A DNA stretch of 64,000 bases. Source: Methanolobus mangrovi. GTDB taxonomy: Archaea > Halobacteriota > Methanosarcinia > Methanosarcinales > Methanosarcinaceae. Under the pieces are notes generated by a model that worked only from the letters and a program-made list of their open reading frames with translations, did no database searches and was not told where the DNA came from. Shown in pieces: positions 46,689 through 56,362 of this stretch. Location of the stretch: positions 1,488,001-1,552,000 of the forward strand of contig NZ_CP133594.1 in assembly GCF_031312535.1 (NCBI RefSeq), read 5' to 3'. How positions within the stretch are numbered: position 1 is the stretch's first letter; each line of letters starts with the position of its first letter. The translations under genes and the position numbers were made by a program.

Positions 46689-47081
46689 TCAGTACACATA
46701 TGCAAGTAGCTGTCCACCGACATTATTCTCACGAGCTTCGTACTGTGATATTACACCATTTGAGGTGGTCAATATCAATGTTCCAAAGTTCTTTGCAGGA
46801 AGATACTGCTTTTCCCATCTTTCAAAGTCTGCAGCTCCTACTGAATAACGTGGTTTGATAGCACCACATTTGTTGATCCTACCAATAAGTTCTACCTTAT
46901 AAATTCCCGCCTTACCATCTTCGACAAACTCGAATTCGCCGACATAGCCACGGTCCTGCATAACTTTCAGGACAGTACCGATAAGTTTTGATGCGGGTTT
47001 AATGATACAGGAATCTTTACCAATTGCCTCTGCGTTCTTTATCGTAGATAAAGCGTCAGCAAGCGGGTCTAATAATACCAT
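46689..47081 (-). CDS. rps8: 30S ribosomal protein uS8
   Basis: A 130-residue 16S rRNA-binding protein. Starts [20 protein letters not shown] and ends with the family signature [19 protein letters not shown] region. The ATG is chosen for GAGGTG six bases upstream; an earlier start would overlap rps14. Confidence 0.97.
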   Translation of the reverse strand: MVLLDPLADALSTIKNAEAIGKDSCIIKPASKLIGTVLKVMQDRGYVGEFEFVEDGKAGIYKVELIGRINKCGAIKPRYSVGAADFERWEKQYLPAKNFGTLILTTSNGVISQYEARENNVGGQLLAYVY

Positions 47082-47091
47082 TTCTTTCACC

Positions 47092-47244
47092 TCACGTATA
47101 CTTTTCAAATCCCATATCGTGGGCAATCTCACGGAAACAGTGCCTGCAAAGATAAATATCATATTTTCTTACAAGTCCCTGTTTTCGTCCACATCTCTTA
47201 CATTCACTTGCCCCTCTTCCAAAGCTCTTAGTGGTTTGAACCAT
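47092..47244 (-). CDS. rps14: 30S ribosomal protein uS14 (zinc-binding)
   Basis: A 50-residue protein easily missed because of its length. The zinc site is CKRC (15-18) and CRHC (33-36), with the conserved [19 protein letters not shown], split from the tail [26 protein letters not shown] precedes the ATG. It fills the gap between rpl5 and rps8, where uS14 lies in all archaea. Confidence 0.97.
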   Translation of the reverse strand: MVQTTKSFGRGASECKRCGRKQGLVRKYDIYLCRHCFREIAHDMGFEKYT

Positions 47245-47754
47245 TTATATTACCTCCACGGAGTATTCGTCTTTGAAGAAAGCAATGGTATCCTCTTTTG
47301 TAATCTTGTGAGATGAGGGGATTTTCCTTTTAACTATCCTTCTTTTGTTGATCCTGTAACCACGACGGTTGACAATCACATTGATATCCATTCCAAAGAT
47401 ACCAATGTTAGGATCATATCTCATGCCCGGGAAGTCAGTATGCTCTTCAATACCAAAAGCAACATTCCCGTACTTGTCAAATTGGGATGATCTGAGTTTG
47501 CTCTCTACAATATCAAGTGCTAATTTAAGAAATTTCTCTGCTGCTTCGGACCTAAGAGTAACTTTACAGCCAATTGGCTCGTTCTTCTTAATACCAAATG
47601 CCGGAAGAGTTCTTTTTGAGTATGTCCTGACAACAGACTGTCCGGTGATCTCACTGAGAATACCTTCGGCATCCACAAGGTGCTGGCCACTTTCTCCGAC
47701 ACCCATATGAACAACAACCTTTTCCACAATAGGTGTTCTCATTGGATTACTCAA
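47245..47754 (-). CDS. rpl5: 50S ribosomal protein uL5
   Basis: A 169-residue 5S rRNA-binding protein. Signatures are [21 protein letters not shown], cut as [13 protein letters not shown], and [21 protein letters not shown], cut as [13 protein letters not shown]. The TTG start is preferred (SNPMRTP N-terminus, GAGG four bases upstream); it overlaps the rps4e stop by eight bases. ATG four codons later is an alternative. Confidence 0.95.
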   Translation of the reverse strand: MSNPMRTPIVEKVVVHMGVGESGQHLVDAEGILSEITGQSVVRTYSKRTLPAFGIKKNEPIGCKVTLRSEAAEKFLKLALDIVESKLRSSQFDKYGNVAFGIEEHTDFPGMRYDPNIGIFGMDINVIVNRRGYRINKRRIVKRKIPSSHKITKEDTIAFFKDEYSVEVI

Positions 47755-48457
47755 CGACCTCACCACCTAATAGAATTGCAGGTTCCTTCTCGCCTATGAT
47801 GACAACGAAGTCTTCAATGGTCTCGAACTCATAGTCCCCGGATATTGCGACAGTGTTGTGTTTGGAACTCCTTACAGTATTGATCTCTTTGATAGTACCA
47901 ATCTCGCCTGTATGCCTTCCACCAACGATCATAGCAAGATTACCGACCTCATATTTGATGTGCTTGACAATGTTCTTGTCAGGCAGTGAGAGGATGAGTG
48001 AATCCTTTGGCTTATAGTCATTGGAGCCCAGGAGGTTTGTACCGTCATTGAGGTTAAGCTGTACTATTCCACCTTTTAAGATAGTCTTGCCGTCGATCCT
48101 GCAAAGCTTGTTTGCATTTGAATCTTCCAGCTTATGAACTTCAAGTCTTCCCTTGCGGTCCAGTAGCATACGGTATGCCACATTATCAAGAGGGATTGAA
48201 ATTACATCTAAAAGTCCTACAGGGAACCTGAGGTCCTTTCTTATGACACCATCAACAAGTATCTTACCTTCGGAAAGAATACGCTTTGCTTCTGCACGGG
48301 TGTCTACGATACCCAGCATATCCCTCAAGACGACGCTCAGAGGAATGCTCTGCTGCTTGTTATGTGGACCCGGTCTTGTTGATGTGACCCATTTGTTGGA
48401 TTTCTTTGATACCTGCCAGCTGTTAGGGACAGATATTCTTTTCTGATGTTTGCCCAC
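47747..48457 (-). CDS. rps4e: 30S ribosomal protein eS4
   Basis: A 236-residue archaeal/eukaryotic protein with S4, central and KOW domains. [19 protein letters not shown] is the usual N-terminus; [19 protein letters not shown] and [15 protein letters not shown] follow. Sits between rpl24 and rpl5 as in other archaea. Confidence 0.97.
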   Translation of the reverse strand: MGKHQKRISVPNSWQVSKKSNKWVTSTRPGPHNKQQSIPLSVVLRDMLGIVDTRAEAKRILSEGKILVDGVIRKDLRFPVGLLDVISIPLDNVAYRMLLDRKGRLEVHKLEDSNANKLCRIDGKTILKGGIVQLNLNDGTNLLGSNDYKPKDSLILSLPDKNIVKHIKYEVGNLAMIVGGRHTGEIGTIKEINTVRSSKHNTVAISGDYEFETIEDFVVIIGEKEPAILLGGEVVE

Positions 48458-48461
48458 AAAA

Positions 48462-48815
48462 TCACCTGTTATTAATAATTTCTGCTCTGTGTTTGTCCTT
48501 CATTTCAAGGGTTGTGATCATTACATTTGAAGGGTAAACAGGTCTTGCAACCTCAGTTCCGTCTGCTTTTGAAACTGTTACGCCTTCTACAACAATCGTT
48601 CCGTGCTTCAGGGAAATTGCTTCCACAATTCCAGAGGTACCTGCATGGTCCCCACGCATTACCTTTACAGTGTCACCAACAATTACATTAGCTGTGCGAC
48701 GACCGTACTTCTCACGAAGATCCTTTGAAAGAAGAGCACCCATATATTTCTGCCTGATGTGCAGAGGAGCATTGTATCTTGCTTTCCTCTGTTTCCTTGG
48801 TTGATTTGATACCAT
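48462..48815 (-). CDS. rpl24: 50S ribosomal protein uL24
   Basis: A 117-residue protein at the exit tunnel rim. [20 protein letters not shown] is the archaeal N-terminus, and the KOW motif is [19 protein letters not shown]. The ATG has GAGGTG upstream; the longer frame starts inside rpl14. Confidence 0.96.
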   Translation of the reverse strand: MVSNQPRKQRKARYNAPLHIRQKYMGALLSKDLREKYGRRTANVIVGDTVKVMRGDHAGTSGIVEAISLKHGTIVVEGVTVSKADGTEVARPVYPSNVMITTLEMKDKHRAEIINNR

Positions 48816-48826
48816 ATTTTCACACC

Positions 48827-49225
48827 TCACACAACAGTAGATGCTGTAGTACCTATCTTAGGGAATCTTTCAGCTGCTTCTCTTGCAACAGGACCTTTGA
48901 TGTCAGTGCCTTTTGGAATTCCATCAGCATCAACAATGACAACTGCATTGTCTTCAAAGGAAACCCTCAGACCATCAGGACGACGAAGTTCCTGCTTCTG
49001 GCGTACGATTACTGCAAGAAGAATCTGCTTGCGCATTTCCGGAGTTCCTTTCTTCACGGAAACAACGCACATGTTGCCAACACCAGCCTTAGGATACCTG
49101 TTCTTAACACCCCTGTAGCCCTTTACGGATATAATCTCAACTACACGTGCACCTGTATTGTCCACGCAGTCAATCTTAGCACCGGCGTTAAGTGCACGGG
49201 GAACGGTGGATCTAATTCCTCTCAT
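48827..49225 (-). CDS. rpl14: 50S ribosomal protein uL14
   Basis: A 132-residue protein at the subunit interface. Signatures are [39 protein letters not shown] and [20 protein letters not shown]. Overlaps the rps17 stop by four bases. Confidence 0.98.
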   Translation of the reverse strand: MRGIRSTVPRALNAGAKIDCVDNTGARVVEIISVKGYRGVKNRYPKAGVGNMCVVSVKKGTPEMRKQILLAVIVRQKQELRRPDGLRVSFEDNAVVIVDADGIPKGTDIKGPVAREAAERFPKIGTTASTVV

Positions 49226-49551
49226 TCCTGTGCCTCCGCCTTAATGACTACAAACGACTTTGTCTTGCTAAGAGGCCTGCATTCTGCCACGGTCACAACG
49301 TCCCCTACTTTTGCATCAATGCAAGGTGGATTGTGTGCGTGGATCTTGGATTGCCTCTTTTCATATCTCTGATATTTCTTAATGAGAATCTCATGTTTGC
49401 GCTGGATGACCACAGTCTTGTCCATTTTATCGCTGACAACAGTCCCTACTAAGACCTGTCCACGAACTGGGAGTGCTCCATGGAATGGACAATTTACATC
49501 ATCGCATTCAACTGCTGGAGCTGGGACATCCAATCCAATATCTTTAACCAT
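49222..49551 (-). CDS. rps17: 30S ribosomal protein uS17
   Basis: A 109-residue 16S rRNA-binding OB-fold protein. The archaeal N-terminus [18 protein letters not shown] and [18 protein letters not shown] are characteristic. Follows the RNase P gene by five bases. Confidence 0.97.
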   Translation of the reverse strand: MVKDIGLDVPAPAVECDDVNCPFHGALPVRGQVLVGTVVSDKMDKTVVIQRKHEILIKKYQRYEKRQSKIHAHNPPCIDAKVGDVVTVAECRPLSKTKSFVVIKAEAQE

Positions 49552-49556
49552 GATTA

Positions 49557-49868
49557 TTACCTCATGTGTATTTTTCTTATATTCTTTGTTCTGTTCTCAG
49601 GTTGTGAGAGCAGAAGGTTTCCATTCACTTTAACATACCTCTCAGCATGCTTACCGGATAAATGGGCAGGTATCTGAAACACGAAGGACGTACCGTTTTT
49701 CTGAATCATCTTTTCAATCCCTTCATTTGTTTGAATGATTATCATGTTCTTCGTTTCGTCAACCATTTTGCCGCTTATATCTTTCAAGGTCGGATTAGTA
49801 GCTTCTACTACTGTTACGTGCAATCCGACCAGTTCATGGAATACCAGTTTAGAAGGAGTGATCTCCAA
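49557..49868 (-). CDS. rnp1: Ribonuclease P protein component 1 (Rpp29/Pop4)
   Basis: A 103-residue RNase P subunit that helps the catalytic RNA cut the tRNA 5' leader. The Sm-like fold shows [21 protein letters not shown] and [19 protein letters not shown]. Its place between rpl29 and rps17 is conserved in euryarchaea. Confidence 0.94.
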   Translation of the reverse strand: MEITPSKLVFHELVGLHVTVVEATNPTLKDISGKMVDETKNMIIIQTNEGIEKMIQKNGTSFVFQIPAHLSGKHAERYVKVNGNLLLSQPENRTKNIRKIHMR

Positions 49869-49869
49869 A

Positions 49870-50073
49870 TCAGATCTCCTTCATTTCCCGCTGGATGGTC
49901 TTTACCCTGGCAACGGTTTTCCTGAGTTCTCCAATCCTACCCGGATTGTCAGGAGCTCCGCCAGCAGATGAAAGAGCACGCTCGCGAATGAGTTCATTCC
50001 TCATTTTGTCGAGTTCGTCCATCCTTTCTTCCGGGGACATATCCCTGATCTCGTTCAAGCGAAGAATTGCCAT
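49870..50073 (-). CDS. rpl29: 50S ribosomal protein uL29
   Basis: A 67-residue helical hairpin protein near the exit tunnel. [20 protein letters not shown] and the final [17 protein letters not shown] are typical. Shares one base with the rps3 stop. Confidence 0.97.
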   Translation of the reverse strand: MAILRLNEIRDMSPEERMDELDKMRNELIRERALSSAGGAPDNPGRIGELRKTVARVKTIQREMKEI

Positions 50074-50996
50074 TATTTCTCCTCCTTGTGAACACGTGAG
50101 ACTGGATGCCAGTAATCATAGCTATCATGTTTATGCTGCCATACATCGTCAACCAGCCTTCGTTCTTCTCCGAGCTCTTCTGCAGGGATTGAATCATCAG
50201 ATACAGATGCCTCGCCTACACAGGATTCATCTTCAACTTCCTCAGCTGAAGCTTCTTCAGTTACTCCTGTTTCTGCGACGTCAGCAACTTCTACTACTTC
50301 CTCCTCGTCAGCAACCTCGCCTTCGGATTCCTTGCCTACGAGTTCTGCGATGTCAGCTTTTGCAACTTCTGGTGCAACAGCTTCAACCACGTCAACCTCT
50401 ACGACATCTCTAATATCAAAAGCGTCAGGTAATACTGCGCCTGGAGGGATGATCCTAACTTTGCAACCAAGAGTTCCCAGCTTCTTTACAGCTGTTGCGA
50501 AACCCTCGTCTACTATTTCATCAACAGGTTTTCCAGCGTGCTTTATGTATCCATTGACCATTTTTTCGACTCTGGATCTTGCACCTGTCAATTTGCCTGA
50601 AATAACTATTTCACAGCCCAATGCACCTGCATTCATAATAGCCCTCATGGTATTATGACCGGCCTTTCTGAAATACCAGCCTCTTTCAATTGAAGAAGCA
50701 AGGCGTGAAGCCATCATCTGAGCATTGAGTTCAGGTCTTTTAACTTCCTGAGCATCGATCTGAGGGTTATCCATATCGTACATCCTGTCGATGTCACGTG
50801 TAAGTTTACGGATGACCTTACCAGCCTTACCAATGACCATACCTGGCTTTTCAGCATATACAGTGATCTGAGTACCCATCGGAGTACGATTGATCTCCAT
50901 TCCACCATAGCCTGCTTTGCTGAGCTGTTTAGAGAAATATTCATTCATTGAGGCTTTTACGTAACCTTCCTGAACGAACTTCTTTTCTATTGCCAT
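50073..50996 (-). CDS. rps3: 30S ribosomal protein uS3 with acidic tail
   Basis: A 307-residue protein at the mRNA entry with helicase-like activity in bacteria. The KH domain holds [19 protein letters not shown]; the C-domain has [19 protein letters not shown]. Residues after ~205 form a ~100-residue Glu/Val-rich acidic tail ([19 protein letters not shown]), a feature of Methanosarcinaceae S3. Overlaps rpl22 by one base. Confidence 0.97.
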   Translation of the reverse strand: MAIEKKFVQEGYVKASMNEYFSKQLSKAGYGGMEINRTPMGTQITVYAEKPGMVIGKAGKVIRKLTRDIDRMYDMDNPQIDAQEVKRPELNAQMMASRLASSIERGWYFRKAGHNTMRAIMNAGALGCEIVISGKLTGARSRVEKMVNGYIKHAGKPVDEIVDEGFATAVKKLGTLGCKVRIIPPGAVLPDAFDIRDVVEVDVVEAVAPEVAKADIAELVGKESEGEVADEEEVVEVADVAETGVTEEASAEEVEDESCVGEASVSDDSIPAEELGEERRLVDDVWQHKHDSYDYWHPVSRVHKEEK

Positions 50997-51451
50997 TAAC
51001 GCACCTCATTCAAAATAATCTCGACATTCACAGTATCTGTGTTACTAGGACTGCCGCGTCCACGTGCCCTTGGCCTCATACCATGGATTACACGTCCACG
51101 CTTTGCAGCAACATGCGCAATGTACATGTGCTCAGGGTCAAGTCCCTTATATTCAGCATTGTTTCCGGCATTCTCCAAGATCTTCAGGAAGGCCTCAGCG
51201 ACCTTCACAGGGTACCTACCATTTGCCATTGGACCTTTTCTGTGTCCTGAACCATCGCAGTGCCTCTTGAAAGGAACTGCCTGTTTCATTATAACAACAT
51301 TTTCAAGGTAATTTTTGGCTACTGAGGTACGCATGCCTTTGATGGCCTTACCAAGTTCTCTTGACTTTTTCGGAGAGATGTGAAGTTCAGAACCCATAGC
51401 TTTTGAGCTTACTTTAGGGTCCATTTCTATAGAATATCCTATTCTTGCCAT
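50996..51451 (-). CDS. rpl22: 50S ribosomal protein uL22
   Basis: A 151-residue protein lining the exit tunnel. [18 protein letters not shown] and [20 protein letters not shown] are the family signatures. Ten bases after rps19. Confidence 0.97.
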   Translation of the reverse strand: MARIGYSIEMDPKVSSKAMGSELHISPKKSRELGKAIKGMRTSVAKNYLENVVIMKQAVPFKRHCDGSGHRKGPMANGRYPVKVAEAFLKILENAGNNAEYKGLDPEHMYIAHVAAKRGRVIHGMRPRARGRGSPSNTDTVNVEIILNEVR

Positions 51452-51460
51452 TATCTCACC

Positions 51461-51874
51461 TTATTTAAGTGGTACGAACTTGCTTGAACGGGTTGCTCCT
51501 ACACCAGCGCTTCCGTGGGAAACCTTTGGACGGGTTGGTGAGAACTCTCCGAATCTGTGTCCGATCATTTCAGGCTGAATCTCGAATGCCACAAATGATT
51601 TACCGTTATATACTTCTACATTTTTGCCGACCATTTCAGGGAATATAATGATATCCCTGTAGTGGGTCCTCAAATTATCCTTACCATCTCTGAGCTGCTG
51701 AACAACGCTCTTCCTGCCTTCTGTGTAGCCCCTCTTAAGAGTACGGCGTTCACGTGCAGGCAGCATCTCAACAAACTCATCAGTGCCAATGGCCAGGAGT
51801 TCTGATACCGTTTTACCACGGTAGGTGTATTCACCTTTTCGTTTTGGTAATCTTGATGATAATTTCTTTGCCAT
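51461..51874 (-). CDS. rps19: 30S ribosomal protein uS19
   Basis: A 137-residue head protein. [21 protein letters not shown] begins at residue 16 (cut as [13 protein letters not shown]), and the signature [20 protein letters not shown] with [10 protein letters not shown] follows. Next to rpl2. Confidence 0.97.
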   Translation of the reverse strand: MAKKLSSRLPKRKGEYTYRGKTVSELLAIGTDEFVEMLPARERRTLKRGYTEGRKSVVQQLRDGKDNLRTHYRDIIIFPEMVGKNVEVYNGKSFVAFEIQPEMIGHRFGEFSPTRPKVSHGSAGVGATRSSKFVPLK

Positions 51875-51888
51875 GTCATAACCTCCGG

Positions 51889-52602
51889 TTAACGCTTTCC
51901 GGTCCTGCGTGCTGCAATCTGACCTACCTTACGTCCAGGAGGCGCATTCCTTCCAACAGTTGTTGGCTTACCAGGATGCTTACGGTTACCGCCACCGAAT
52001 GGGTGGTCAATAGCGTTCATAGCAATACCTGATACACGAGGATACTTTGCAGCTCTTGTCTTCATCTTGTGGTACTTCTTACCTGCCTTAAGGAAAGGCC
52101 TGTCAACCCTACCGCCACCAGCAACGATACCGATTGTTGCGCGACATTTAGGATTTAACCACTTCATCTCACCTGATGGCATCTGAACAACAGTCTTACC
52201 ACGGTCGTGGGACACAACTGTTCCATAGGTGCCTGATGCACGTGCGAACTGTCCACCATCGTTTGGCTTTGACTCGATGTTACATACTGGGATACCTTCC
52301 GGGATCTCTGCCAGAGGCAGGATGTTACCAGGTTTTATCTCAGCTGATATTCCACATGCAATCTTTTCGCCTAAGGATATACCCTCAGGTGCAATGATCA
52401 GGCGCTCTTCACCATTGTCAAAGGAAACCCTTACAATAGGTGCTGAACGAGCCGGATCGTGTGTAATCTCAATAATTGTACCATACACTGTACCTTCTTC
52501 ATCAACACGTGGGTGTTTAAGTGCAGCTTTGTACTTGTGTGAAGGAGCCCTATAAGTAGGACTTCCACGACCCCTGTTTTGTGATATGATTCTCTTTGTC
52601 AT
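51889..52602 (-). CDS. rpl2: 50S ribosomal protein uL2
   Basis: A 237-residue protein essential for subunit joining and near the peptidyl-transferase centre. Shows [16 protein letters not shown], and the very conserved [20 protein letters not shown] near the end. Eleven bases after rpl23. Confidence 0.98.
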   Translation of the reverse strand: MTKRIISQNRGRGSPTYRAPSHKYKAALKHPRVDEEGTVYGTIIEITHDPARSAPIVRVSFDNGEERLIIAPEGISLGEKIACGISAEIKPGNILPLAEIPEGIPVCNIESKPNDGGQFARASGTYGTVVSHDRGKTVVQMPSGEMKWLNPKCRATIGIVAGGGRVDRPFLKAGKKYHKMKTRAAKYPRVSGIAMNAIDHPFGGGNRKHPGKPTTVGRNAPPGRKVGQIAARRTGKR

Positions 52603-52613
52603 TTATGTCCACC

Positions 52614-52862
52614 TCACATCAGGCCAATTCTGGTCGCTATCTCGTGGGCTGCGTCTGTGCCTTCGAAAGTAACGATAGCTTTCTTCAGACCCTTCATTGT
52701 GCTCATGGTGCAGACAGATAATACAGGGAACCCATACATCTTCATTACATCGGCCTTGATCTGATTCTTGTTTGCGCGAGTATCAACAATGAACTGGAGT
52801 TTATTGTCTTCCAGCAGCATCATTGCCTTTTCAGTTATAAACGGATACTTAATGACGTTCAT
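52614..52862 (-). CDS. rpl23: 50S ribosomal protein uL23
   Basis: An 82-residue tunnel-exit protein where SRP docks. [20 protein letters not shown] and [19 protein letters not shown] are typical. Overlaps rpl4 by four bases. Confidence 0.97.
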   Translation of the reverse strand: MNVIKYPFITEKAMMLLEDNKLQFIVDTRANKNQIKADVMKMYGFPVLSVCTMSTMKGLKKAIVTFEGTDAAHEIATRIGLM

Positions 52863-53620
52863 TCGAACATTCCTCCCAGAGAGGATATTGCAGACTCGGT
52901 CCAGACTACTAATCGGCCTGCATGAGTACCCGGTGCAAGAAGTTCAGCATTCAGTGCATCAACAGATACGACATCCACACCAGCAAGATTCCTTGCGGAC
53001 TTCATTAATGGACTGTCACATGTTGCAACAATGAGAAGACTCTTCTTGTTCTTGTATCTCCTGCCACGAAGTTTGCCCTTTCCTGCGCGGATGTTCCTGC
53101 CGTCCTTTGCACGGACTACATCTTCATAAACACCTGCATTCTGCAAGAAACTTACAACATCCTTTGTCTTTGCGACGTTTTCCAGTTCATCTGCAGCCAC
53201 CAAAGGAAGCTGTGCATCGAATCTGTGTCCACGGCCCTTTACAAGTTCTGCATCGATTGTAGCAGCAATTGCGGAGCGAATGGCCATACGTCTTTCCTTC
53301 TTGTTGACCTTTTCAGTCTTGTCTGCTTCAGGCTTTGGAGGATGTGCTCTCCTACCACCTACAGCCTGAGGAACTCTTGCTGCACGGCTACCATTGGCAA
53401 TTCTTGGGATCTGAGCAGCGCCTCTGCCTGAGCCCCATGATCTTGCGGAAGTCTCCATACCAGCATACATCTTAGGACCGTATGGCTGATACCTGTTTGC
53501 CTGAGCTGCAAGAACTGCTCTTTTGATAAGATCAGGTCTGTATGCTTCATCAAATACATCAGGAAGGTCAATCTCTCCCTTTGCATTTCCTGATAGATCT
53601 ATAATTTTTGCTGTAATCAT
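52859..53620 (-). CDS. rpl4: 50S ribosomal protein uL4
   Basis: A 253-residue protein with a long tunnel loop. [21 protein letters not shown], cut as [12 protein letters not shown], and the archaeal [20 protein letters not shown] are signatures. In E. coli, L4 autoregulates the S10 operon; whether the archaeal one does is unknown. Confidence 0.97.
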   Translation of the reverse strand: MITAKIIDLSGNAKGEIDLPDVFDEAYRPDLIKRAVLAAQANRYQPYGPKMYAGMETSARSWGSGRGAAQIPRIANGSRAARVPQAVGGRRAHPPKPEADKTEKVNKKERRMAIRSAIAATIDAELVKGRGHRFDAQLPLVAADELENVAKTKDVVSFLQNAGVYEDVVRAKDGRNIRAGKGKLRGRRYKNKKSLLIVATCDSPLMKSARNLAGVDVVSVDALNAELLAPGTHAGRLVVWTESAISSLGGMFE

Positions 53621-53625
53621 TCAGT

Positions 53626-54639
53626 TCACCCCTGCTTGGACTGTGTGCTTACGTGAACGATCTCTGGTTCACTCATAGCAGGTACTTTTGATCTCATTGG
53701 ATCTCTGAGTCTTACAAGCCTCTTTGAAGGTCCTGGAACGCTTCCTTTTATAAGGATATATTCACCACGGACAAGACCGTAGTTAAGGAAACCGCCTGCT
53801 GGAGTGATTTCATCCCCATCAGCACCCACCTTAAGGATACGCTTGTTGTATTCAGTTCTCTGGTGATAGCCCATCTGACCCATCTGAGGAACTCTCCAGT
53901 TTACGTGAGCTGGATGGAACGGACCTAGTGTACCGGTCTGCCTGAGACTTCCCTGACGTGAGTGTTTACCTTTCATCAGGCCGACACCCCATCTCTTAAC
54001 AGGACCCTGAGTACCTTTACCGGTTGTAATAGCTGCTACGTCTACAAATGTACCTTCATCGAAAACATCGCTGATCTTTATTTCAGAGCCAAGTATGGAC
54101 TTTGCATACTCGAACTTTGCCTTTACATCTGATCCGCTAACTGCAGTTTCCATTATGTCAGAGTTCTTCTTAGGAACACCGGTCAGCTTCTTTGGTAAAG
54201 TATAAGTGATCACTTTAATGTCTGTAACGTTGCCTTCATCAATCAAACTCTCGATCTTTGTAAGAGCGGATTCGGTGTTTGATGCCTTTGGCAATGCTAT
54301 TGTCTTACCAAGACTTTCGTCAAGATCTGCTGCCCATGCTTCAGAAAGTGCTTTGTCACCATATGCTGAGCTGGTGTAGGCACGGACTGCAGCAACACGA
54401 ACAGCAGGAGTTTCTACAACAGTTACAGGAACTGATATCTCCATACCTTCTGTGAGACTGTACTTAACGTCATCAATCATTACCACATGGGTCATACCTA
54501 CCTTGTAACCTGCAAAGTCCTGGAGCTTTGGTTCTCCAGCAGTCTGCGGCCATGAGTTAAACCTTGGTATGTGGCTTTTTGCTCTTACGCGTGGACTGAA
54601 AGCGAGTGATCCTCGTCTTGGTCTGTGTCCTTTTGCCAT
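53626..54639 (-). CDS. rpl3: 50S ribosomal protein uL3
   Basis: A 337-residue archaeal/eukaryotic-type L3, close to the peptidyl-transferase centre. Starts [20 protein letters not shown], followed by [12 protein letters not shown] and the core [33 protein letters not shown] precedes the ATG. First ribosomal gene of the operon. The RNA methyltransferase or conserved gene often found before rpl3 in other archaea is absent; a short ORF and a long leader lie there instead. Confidence 0.97.
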   Translation of the reverse strand: MAKGHRPRRGSLAFSPRVRAKSHIPRFNSWPQTAGEPKLQDFAGYKVGMTHVVMIDDVKYSLTEGMEISVPVTVVETPAVRVAAVRAYTSSAYGDKALSEAWAADLDESLGKTIALPKASNTESALTKIESLIDEGNVTDIKVITYTLPKKLTGVPKKNSDIMETAVSGSDVKAKFEYAKSILGSEIKISDVFDEGTFVDVAAITTGKGTQGPVKRWGVGLMKGKHSRQGSLRQTGTLGPFHPAHVNWRVPQMGQMGYHQRTEYNKRILKVGADGDEITPAGGFLNYGLVRGEYILIKGSVPGPSKRLVRLRDPMRSKVPAMSEPEIVHVSTQSKQG

Positions 54640-54715
54640 TATTATTCTCCTAAATTATACATTTTCTACTTGACAGATCAATGCAATTTTGCAAAGACCC
54701 ATTTACGCGAGAAAG

Positions 54716-54847
54716 TCAGGCAGGAACCACTAATGAAAAAGAAGTAGATATGACGCCAGCGGACTCCACGTACTCATATGGTACGCATTCAACACCGACC
54801 CTTACATCCCTCCAGTCATCAACGGACCTTAGTATGCCCAAAGGCAT
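54716..54847 (-). CDS. Possible 43-codon leader or small-protein ORF ahead of rpl3
   Basis: ATG to TGA encoding MPLGILRSVDDWRDVRVGVE and 23 further residues ending SFSLVVPA. A TATA-like GTTTAAAT at 54871-54878 predicts transcription starting one or two bases before the ATG, so the message would be leaderless, which would explain the missing ribosome binding site. Codon use (AGG, ATA, GTA) is like the neighbours. It ends 76 bases before rpl3 and so would be the first cistron of the operon. I do not recognise the product. It may be a regulatory leader peptide or chance. Confidence 0.4.
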   Translation of the reverse strand: MPLGILRSVDDWRDVRVGVECVPYEYVESAGVISTSFSLVVPA

Positions 54848-55118
54848 TACTGAGTGGTCATCTCTAAAAGATTTAAACACTTCAGTATTTTAACACATTT
54901 TGTGTAAGCGGGCATTCTCGAAGAGGCCCAATTATACTTCATGTTAAATCCGACTTTTTCGCACTGTAATCTTAATCCGGCCAGACATCCATATTTCAAT
55001 GGAATCTAACGTTGCGCCATTAAAGGGATATATTGTATATAAACCTTTGCAAAGAAACAAACAAGAACAAATTAATATGAAATCGTAGCACTGCCAACCA
55101 GACATCAGGAAGAAATAC
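54848..55118. promoter_or_regulatory. Ribosomal-operon / galU divergent intergenic region
   Basis: Together with the leader ORF and its trailer, this makes up a 550-base stretch between rpl3 and galU. The only strong signal on the ribosomal side is GTTTAAAT at 54871-54878. The middle is AT-rich with scattered short TATA-like words. On the far side the galU promoter begins at 55119. No further gene is supported. Confidence 0.5.
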
Positions 55119-55142
55119 AGTATAATAGTATAATAGTATAAT
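55119..55142 (+). repeat. Three tandem AGTATAAT repeats in the galU promoter
   Basis: AGTATAAT repeats three times without interruption; each unit contains a TATA-like core. The last copy is about 50 bases before the galU ATG, placing transcription near 55165. Confidence 0.8.
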
Positions 55143-55190
55143 GCACTATTATTAACACTGTAATATTACTACCAGAATTGGAGCTAGAAT

Positions 55191-56054
55191 ATGGAAATTA
55201 AAAAAGCTGTGATACCTGTTGCAGGAATGGGGACAAGATTTCTACCAGCAACAAAATCCATGCCAAAGGAAATGTTACCGATAATCGATAAACCAGTGAT
55301 CCACTATGTGGTGGAAGAAGCTATAGCTTCGGGAATCGATGATATAATATTCATCACAGGGAGAAGTAAAAGGTCCATAGAGGACTATTTTGACGACTCC
55401 CCAGAACTGGAGAGCCACCTACATCAAAAGAACAATGATAAAATGCTGAAGATGATACAGGACATCTCATCCATGGTAGACATCCACTACATCAGGCAAA
55501 AAGAGCCAAGGGGTCTTGGAGATGCCATCCTCACTGCAAAGAAACACATCAACGATGAGCCTTTTGCCGTACTGCTTGGTGATGACATAATAGTGAACAA
55601 AAAACCGTGCACAAAACAGTTGATAGACAACTTTCAGAAATACGGACGTTCAACCATAGCAGTAGAGGAAGTTCCCCTCGAAAAAACAGGTAGTTATGGA
55701 ATTATCAAAGGAAAAGCAATGGATGATTCATTATACATACTAGAAGACATCGTGGAAAAACCAAAGCCGGAAGATGCCCCATCCAACATCGGTGCGATCG
55801 GAAGATACGTGTTCACACCGGAAATAATGGAGTGTATACAAAAAACCGCCGCAGGAGTAGGTAACGAGATACAACTTACAGACAGTATACGCCTTTTGAA
55901 GGAAGAGCAGAAGATATATGCATACAAATTCACGGGTAAGAGATATGATACCGGCGACAAGGTAGAGTACGTGAAAGCCATCATCGATTTTGCCCTCAAG
56001 AATGAAGAAACAATGGAACAAATAAAAGAACATATCACAGATTTAAATCTGTGA
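55191..56054 (+). CDS. galU: UTP-glucose-1-phosphate uridylyltransferase
   Basis: Makes UDP-glucose from UTP and glucose 1-phosphate for glycan synthesis. The 287-residue protein has the nucleotidyltransferase motif VAGMGTRFLPATKSMPKEML, cut as GMGTRFLPATKSMPKE, the helix DKPVIHYVVEEAIASGID, FAVLLGDDI with the metal aspartates, and the sugar-binding VEKPKPEDAPSNIGAIGRY, then the lysine-containing GKRYDTGDKVEYVKA. GGAG lies seven bases ahead of the ATG. It is convergent with the cassette at 56.1-58.6 kb and monocistronic. Confidence 0.96.
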   Translation: MEIKKAVIPVAGMGTRFLPATKSMPKEMLPIIDKPVIHYVVEEAIASGIDDIIFITGRSKRSIEDYFDDSPELESHLHQKNNDKMLKMIQDISSMVDIHYIRQKEPRGLGDAILTAKKHINDEPFAVLLGDDIIVNKKPCTKQLIDNFQKYGRSTIAVEEVPLEKTGSYGIIKGKAMDDSLYILEDIVEKPKPEDAPSNIGAIGRYVFTPEIMECIQKTAAGVGNEIQLTDSIRLLKEEQKIYAYKFTGKRYDTGDKVEYVKAIIDFALKNEETMEQIKEHITDLNL

Positions 56055-56083
56055 TTCCTTTTTTGGACTTAAAAATAAAAGAA

Positions 56084-56356
56084 TTATTGTTGTCCAGGAG
56101 TAACACTCTCAGCCTTAGACCTGCGCTTTACAACCTTCCGGACAGTCCTACCCCTGAAATTCACACCACCAACAAGCTGTACACCAGGTTTGCGTTTGAT
56201 AATTTCTGCATAATCGCCATTAAAAGTCGCGATTATGTTTTTGTTTGCAACCACTTTGACACGTCCACCAATACCAACAAGAGCTTTCAGAATGCCTTCT
56301 ATTTGAGAAGGAGTTGCATTATGTGCAACCCTAATAAGATGTGATTCAACAGGCAT
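56084..56356 (-). CDS. Small basic protein of unknown family (cassette gene 4)
   Basis: A 90-residue protein, family not recognised. Residues 1-60 look like a compact alpha/beta domain (MPVESHLIRVAHNATPSQIE, LKALVGIGGRVKVVANKNII), and the C-terminal third is strongly basic (GRTVRKVVKRRSKAE). It is the last gene of a four-gene minus-strand operon, six bases after the PASTA gene. It may bind nucleic acid or an acidic partner, by charge only. Confidence 0.72.
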   Translation of the reverse strand: MPVESHLIRVAHNATPSQIEGILKALVGIGGRVKVVANKNIIATFNGDYAEIIKRKPGVQLVGGVNFRGRTVRKVVKRRSKAESVTPGQQ

Positions 56357-56362
56357 AGTTCA

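Noticed and set aside
54681-54893. A 70-codon plus-strand ORF opposite the rpl3 leader
   Set aside because: No ribosome binding site or recognisable motif. It lies antisense to the better-supported 43-codon ORF and its promoter.
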